DNA of 37,516 nucleotides, taken from NCBI RefSeq assembly GCF_001263335.1, contig NZ_LGVW01000029.1:1-37516 (forward strand). The letters run 5' to 3'. Source of the DNA: Dichelobacter nodosus. Its GTDB lineage: Bacteria; Pseudomonadota; Gammaproteobacteria; Cardiobacteriales; Cardiobacteriaceae. This document shows, piece by piece, positions 34,496 through 37,516 of the stretch; the stretch's first letter is position 1; each line of letters starts with the position of its first letter. The translations under genes were made by a program, and so were the position numbers. The notes under the pieces were generated by a model that saw only the letters and a list, made by a program, of their open reading frames with translations, did not search any database and was not told where the DNA came from.

Positions 34496-35215
34496 ATGAA
34501 TATCAATGAGTTACTTAATAATATACTGCAAATAAGCCAACAAAATCAGGGAATCAGTGGGCGAGGTTTGGATAAAAAACTACAAGAAATACTCAACGGT
34601 TACCAAAATCATAATCCATTAAAAAATGCATTCAACGATCCCGATTTAATAAAAAAATTAGGCGGTGGCGCGTTGGCAGTGGGCGTGCTTTCGTTATTAT
34701 TAGGCGGAAAAGATAATAACAAACGTTCCGTTTCTGGTTCCATTATGCGCATGGGATCTTTGGCAGCAATCGGCACGTTAGCTTATCAAGCGTTACAAAA
34801 TTGGCAAGAAAATCAATCTCATAATGCACCGTTAAATCAACCATCTAGTAACCGCGCCGCGCAGGAAGCCGAACGCAACAGTCGGATCATTTTAAAAGCG
34901 ATGATTGCGGCAGCGCAGGCAAACGGCGTTATTGATGATGCAGAACGAGCGATGATTTTGCAACAAATCGGCGCGGTGGAAGATGAACAAACGCAACGGT
35001 GGTTGGCGCACGCGTTAAATTATCCGGTAACGCCGCAAGCAATTGCTGAAGAAGTTGGGCAAGATCCTGTTTTAGCTAGTGAAGTTTATTTAACATCTCG
35101 CATTATTTGCGGAACGTTAGATCAGCAAGAAACAGATTATTTGCAACAATTACAATGCGCTTTAGGATTAGATGAACAATTTGTTAAACAATTAGAAGCA
35201 CGCGCCGGATTTTAG
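34496..35215 (+). CDS. DUF533/TerB-like inner-membrane protein (YebE type)
   Basis: This 239-residue protein is recognisable as DUF533. An N-terminal charged region is followed by one or two short hydrophobic segments ('GGALAVGVLSLLLGG' about 57-71 and 'MGSLAAIGTLAYQALQNW' about 86-103). A Gln/Asn-rich linker then leads to a C-terminal all-helical TerB-like domain beginning 'ILKAMIAAAQANGVIDDAERAMI' (split about 131-153). That motif, with its paired acidic residues, suggests a metal-binding helix pair as in tellurite-resistance TerB, but function is unknown. The start is ATG at 34496 with a weak GAGA site. Alternative hairpins follow before the channel gene. Confidence 0.83.
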   Translation: MNINELLNNILQISQQNQGISGRGLDKKLQEILNGYQNHNPLKNAFNDPDLIKKLGGGALAVGVLSLLLGGKDNNKRSVSGSIMRMGSLAAIGTLAYQALQNWQENQSHNAPLNQPSSNRAAQEAERNSRIILKAMIAAAQANGVIDDAERAMILQQIGAVEDEQTQRWLAHALNYPVTPQAIAEEVGQDPVLASEVYLTSRIICGTLDQQETDYLQQLQCALGLDEQFVKQLEARAGF

Positions 35216-35242
35216 TCATTAAATAAATCAATATGTTTGTAA

Positions 35243-35271
35243 CCGCATTATCAACGCGGATTTTTTGATAA
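35243..35271 (+). terminator. Overlapping hairpins between DUF533 and the channel gene
   Basis: Two mutually exclusive stems are possible. CCGC/GCGG (35243-35246 with 35256-35259), followed by six T's, resembles a weak terminator. TTATCAA/TTGATAA (35248-35254 with 35265-35271) is longer and ends just before the ribosome site of the next gene. This could be a leaky terminator or attenuator; the stems are short. Confidence 0.35.
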
Positions 35272-35286
35272 ATAAAGGAATAAAAA

Positions 35287-36060
35287 ATGAGTTTGTATCC
35301 TCAAGAAATTTTAACCGTTACCATTGAAAAGGGAATTGGTAAAGCCAATGGTCGTTTGGGATATCTCTCGATATTAGGTTTTTTGGGTGGTGCTTTTATT
35401 GCGCTGGGTTATTTGTCTTATATTAAAGTAGTCGGTGGAATGCCTCATGAATGGGGAAGTTTCGCAACTTTATTGGGCGCTTCGGTATTCCCTATCGGAT
35501 TAATCGGCATTTTGATTGGCGGCGGTGAATTGATTACCGGAAACATGATGGTTGTTTCGGTAGCGTATTTTGCCAAACGCGTTTCTATCACTAAACTTGC
35601 CCGCAACTGGATTATTATTTCCTCTACTAATTTATTAGGCGCTTTAGCGGTTGCATGGTTTTTTGGACATTATTTGGGCATTACTGAAGGCGCACTTTTG
35701 CCCGAAACATTAGCCGTTGCCCAATCGAAAGTAGATATGGATTTTTCTCGTGCTGTGGTTTCCGGCATTGGTTGTAATTGGATGGTATGCATGGGTGTTT
35801 GGTTGGCTTATGGCGCAAAGTCAATGTCTGGCAAAATATTGGGGATTTGGTTTCCAGTAATGATTTTTGTTTTGCTTGGATTTCAACACGTTGTTGCCAA
35901 TATGTTTGTTATTCCAGCAGCGATGTTTGCTGGTGCTAATATTTCAATGTCTCAGTTTTTCTATAATTTATGCTCAGTTTATTTAGGTAATACTTTGGGC
36001 GGTGCAATATTGGTTGGTGGTATGTATTTTATGGCGTACCGTCAAGTATTAACGCATTAA
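35287..36060 (+). CDS. Formate/nitrite transporter family channel
   Basis: This 257-residue membrane protein of the FocA/NirC family has about six transmembrane spans and pentameric channel signatures. They are 'GGGELITGNMM' with the gating threonine, 'SGIGCNWMVCMGVWLAYGAKS', and 'LGFQHVVANMFVIPA' with the central pore histidine. In FocA and NirC the residue before that histidine is Glu; here it is Gln, as I recall for some other FNT subgroups. The substrate could therefore be formate, nitrite, hydrosulfide or another small anion, and I give no symbol. The start is ATG at 35287 with AAGGAA upstream. A 20-base hairpin follows 21 bases after the stop. Confidence 0.9.
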   Translation: MSLYPQEILTVTIEKGIGKANGRLGYLSILGFLGGAFIALGYLSYIKVVGGMPHEWGSFATLLGASVFPIGLIGILIGGGELITGNMMVVSVAYFAKRVSITKLARNWIIISSTNLLGALAVAWFFGHYLGITEGALLPETLAVAQSKVDMDFSRAVVSGIGCNWMVCMGVWLAYGAKSMSGKILGIWFPVMIFVLLGFQHVVANMFVIPAAMFAGANISMSQFFYNLCSVYLGNTLGGAILVGGMYFMAYRQVLTH

Positions 36061-36081
36061 ACTGTGTTTAGAATAATCATG

Positions 36082-36101
36082 AACCGCCCTAATGGGCGGT
36101 T
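36082..36101 (+). terminator. 20-base hairpin after the channel gene
   Basis: AACCGCCCTAATGGGCGGTT is a perfect 8-bp stem with a 4-base loop. No T tract follows on the plus strand (AGTTAATG), so it may be an RNA 3'-end stabiliser or weak terminator. The same stem with a different loop recurs at 37471-37490. Confidence 0.6.
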
Positions 36102-36476
36102 AGTTAATGGGTTAAACAATGTGATTTTTTCTAATAAATATTTTACAATGCCTGTGACTGCACTCAATTATTCCAATAAAGTCGCTGAATTCTTTACGAT
36201 GACTCAAAACTGCTTCGTTTCTTTTATATTAATTTTTTATAACATCTTCTTTATCTAAAACCGAAAATTTACTGCCAATTTTTGTTATTAATGCTTTAGA
36301 AATAACTTTAAATCAATTAAAGTTTCATCGTTTTTTGATTAAATTTATTTCGTTGTCATTTAAAAATTTTCGTAAAAATTTATCTCCAAATTTAGTTTTT
36401 AAATTTGATATTCTCGAAATTTGAACTATGTTTATAAATTTAAATAAATTCAATATAAATAATTAATATAATAAAT
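36102..36476. other. AT-rich intergenic segment upstream of the DUF4198 gene
   Basis: I see no credible gene here. One line (36361-36420) holds only 10 G or C in 60 bases. A 64-codon open frame (36064-36258) starts with GTG, runs through the hairpin at 36082, and has no ribosome site or recognisable product. The segment is dominated by A/T runs with repeated AAATTTGA-like words, suited to nucleoid-protein binding or UP elements. Such composition is common in acquired DNA. Confidence 0.5.
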
Positions 36477-36506
36477 TTGACAATAATTATCATTATCAAT
36501 TACAGT
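36477..36506 (+). promoter_or_regulatory. Promoter of the DUF4198 gene
   Basis: A perfect TTGACA (36477-36482) is followed after 18 bases by TACAGT (36501-36506). TACAAT at 36506-36511 is a better -10 in sequence, but it lies too far from this -35. The Fur-box match covers the -35 and most of the spacer, as expected for a repressed promoter. Confidence 0.6.
36479..36497. promoter_or_regulatory. Fur box over the DUF4198 promoter
   Basis: GACAATAATTATCATTATC matches the 19-base Fur consensus GATAATGATAATCATTATC at 16 of 19 positions (mismatches at 3, 7 and 10). It overlaps the promoter 42 bases before the ATG. The Fur gene itself lies in this window. Binding is predicted, not shown. Confidence 0.75.
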
Positions 36507-36538
36507 ACAATCTACCCAATTTTATTTCGGAGAAACTT

Positions 36539-37300
36539 ATGAAAAAAATACTAGCTTTATCAAGTGCAATTGTTGCAACTTCGCTTTTTGGTCATGATTT
36601 ATGGGTTTGGGGTGAAAATTCTGATAATTTTAAAGCCGATATGATTTATGGGCATGATTTTCCAAATCCTGAACAAATCAAAGAAGAAAGAACTGTTCTG
36701 TTCGATAAAGTCAAAGTTATCGGTAAAGATAAAGAAATTATTCTTGAACAAACGGGTGAAAATTATCATTTTGAAGGAGAAAAACTGAGTGATGGAGTTT
36801 ATATTTTAAATGCTTTCTATAAACCAACGCCTTGGATAAAAAAAGCAGATGGAAAATGGGAAATGAATAAAACTAGAAAGGATACAACTGATGAGGTTGA
36901 GTATTGCGGTATTTCAACCATGCAAGGTAAAGCCTTAATAAAAGTTGGAGAAGCAAGTAGTTCTAGCATTATCTCTAAACCATTAAAAAAAGGACTTGAA
37001 ATAACGCCCGCATTTGAAAATTTAGATGATATTAAAGTTGATCAATTGCTTAAATTTACAGTAACTTTAAATGGAAATTTAGTTAAAAATGCTGTTATTT
37101 ATGCAAGCTATGGCGGATATGCCAATAACGCTGATATGGCTGGTGCTGGTTATGCAAAAACAGATTTAGAAGGAAATTTTGAGTTTAGACCACTTAAAAA
37201 AGGATTATGGTATTTAAAAACAACAGTTAATACGGATACAGACAATAAAGATTGTGAAACATATAGTGATAAAGCAACTTTAGTATTTGAAGTTAAATAA
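36539..37300 (+). CDS. DUF4198 periplasmic protein, probable Fur-regulated metal-handling protein
   Basis: This 253-residue exported protein has a signal peptide of about 18 residues ending 'SLFG', with the mature chain starting HDLWVWGENSD. A histidine at or near the new N-terminus followed by an aromatic motif is typical of the DUF4198 family (COG5266, listed as a periplasmic component of Co2+ uptake systems). The rest is beta-rich with a C-terminal Ig-like region. No transporter genes adjoin it. The start is ATG at 36539 with CGGAGA upstream, and a Fur box covers the promoter. Two hand-counted lines gave 19/60 and 20/60 G+C, against 26/60 for a line of mlaD, and codons are strongly A/T-biased. 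This suggests transfer from an AT-rich donor. The metal, perhaps iron, nickel or cobalt, is not determined. Confidence 0.82.
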   Translation: MKKILALSSAIVATSLFGHDLWVWGENSDNFKADMIYGHDFPNPEQIKEERTVLFDKVKVIGKDKEIILEQTGENYHFEGEKLSDGVYILNAFYKPTPWIKKADGKWEMNKTRKDTTDEVEYCGISTMQGKALIKVGEASSSSIISKPLKKGLEITPAFENLDDIKVDQLLKFTVTLNGNLVKNAVIYASYGGYANNADMAGAGYAKTDLEGNFEFRPLKKGLWYLKTTVNTDTDNKDCETYSDKATLVFEVK

Positions 37301-37309
37301 TATTTTAAT

Positions 37310-37356
37310 AAACATTTGGCAAGTTCTGATTTTTAAGTCAAATTTGTCAAATGTTT
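37310..37356 (+). terminator. Hairpin downstream of the DUF4198 gene
   Basis: AAACATTTGGCAA (37310-37322) pairs with TTGTCAAATGTTT (37344-37356) over 13 positions with one G-U, around a 21-base loop. The start is 10 bases after the stop codon. The following bases are only moderately T-rich, so it may act as a terminator or as a 3' stabiliser. Confidence 0.5.
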
Positions 37357-37470
37357 ACTTTATGATTGCAAAGTAAATCATAACTTTTTGTATTCATTAA
37401 AAAAATCGCTTTTTATTAAAACCGATATTTTATACTACGTAACCACGCCGTTACACAAGCATAAAGAACG

Positions 37471-37498
37471 AACCGCCCGATGGGGCGGTTTTAATTTG
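37471..37498 (+). terminator. Terminator near the window end
   Basis: AACCGCCCGATGGGGCGGTT has the same 8-bp arms as the hairpin at 36082-36101, here followed by TTTAATTT. It fits a Rho-independent terminator on the plus strand, 170 bases beyond the DUF4198 stop. The stretch between is AT-rich without a gene. Confidence 0.75.
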
Positions 37499-37516
37499 TG
37501 TGGTGTTATTTAGCAG

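Noticed and set aside
36064-36258. 64-codon plus-strand open frame after the channel gene
   Set aside because: It starts with GTG without a ribosome site, runs through a perfect hairpin, and has no recognisable features; the sequence is AT-rich intergenic DNA.

Overview
The window comes from a gram-negative, moderately AT-rich bacterium, almost certainly a gammaproteobacterium. It carries a complete mlaFEDCB-ibaG-murA block, tamA/tamB, sspA/sspB, dolP, rhlB, rpoH and fur. Base composition (about 43% G+C in a line counted by hand) and gene content would fit a small host-associated lineage such as Cardiobacteriales (Dichelobacter/Suttonella-like). That placement is a guess; the class-level call is firm. 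Nearly all of the window is ordinary chromosomal core, densely packed with genes.

Layout. 1-476: a tandem lysine tRNA array (a cut copy, two identical tRNA-Lys(TTT), one tRNA-Lys(CTT)) with a strong terminator. 479-5028, minus strand: a MuiA-like DUF4139 protein, a 2-hydroxyacid dehydrogenase, a MarC-family membrane protein, and the stringent starvation pair sspA-sspB. 5129-19289, minus strand: a long, tightly packed run read as ygdI-like lipoprotein, metF, murJ, tamA, tamB, mlaF, mlaE, mlaD, mlaC, mlaB, ibaG, murA, nif3-like. It joins outer-membrane protein assembly (TamAB), phospholipid transport (Mla) and peptidoglycan precursor synthesis and flipping (MurA, MurJ). MlaD here has two MCE domains in tandem instead of the usual one.

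19290-24494: rhlB (plus strand) diverges from the envelope run. It meets a nitroreductase end to end, then comes a minus-strand three-gene signalling operon: a membrane-anchored CheA-like kinase with a phosphotransfer domain, a single-domain CheY-like regulator and a CheX-type phosphatase. 24698-29331, plus strand: a family 2 glycosyltransferase, the macrolide/protoporphyrin-type exporter macA-macB, and the two-BON-domain lipoprotein dolP. 29332-33900, plus strand: aspA with its own terminator, then ftsY, rpoH and fur. FtsY has a recently expanded 48-bp tandem repeat in its acidic N-terminal domain.

33913-37516: a membrane-anchored retropepsin-like protease (minus), a DUF533/TerB-like protein and a formate/nitrite-family channel (plus). 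Last is an AT-rich segment with a single DUF4198 periplasmic protein gene. That gene has a 16/19 match to the Fur box over its promoter and is bracketed by two near-identical 20-base hairpins, which suggests an acquired, iron-regulated metal-handling gene.

No CRISPR array, insertion sequence, prophage or replication origin was seen. The candidates for something not well described are the double-MCE MlaD, the minimal membrane CheA-like/CheY/CheX system and the Fur-controlled DUF4198 island.
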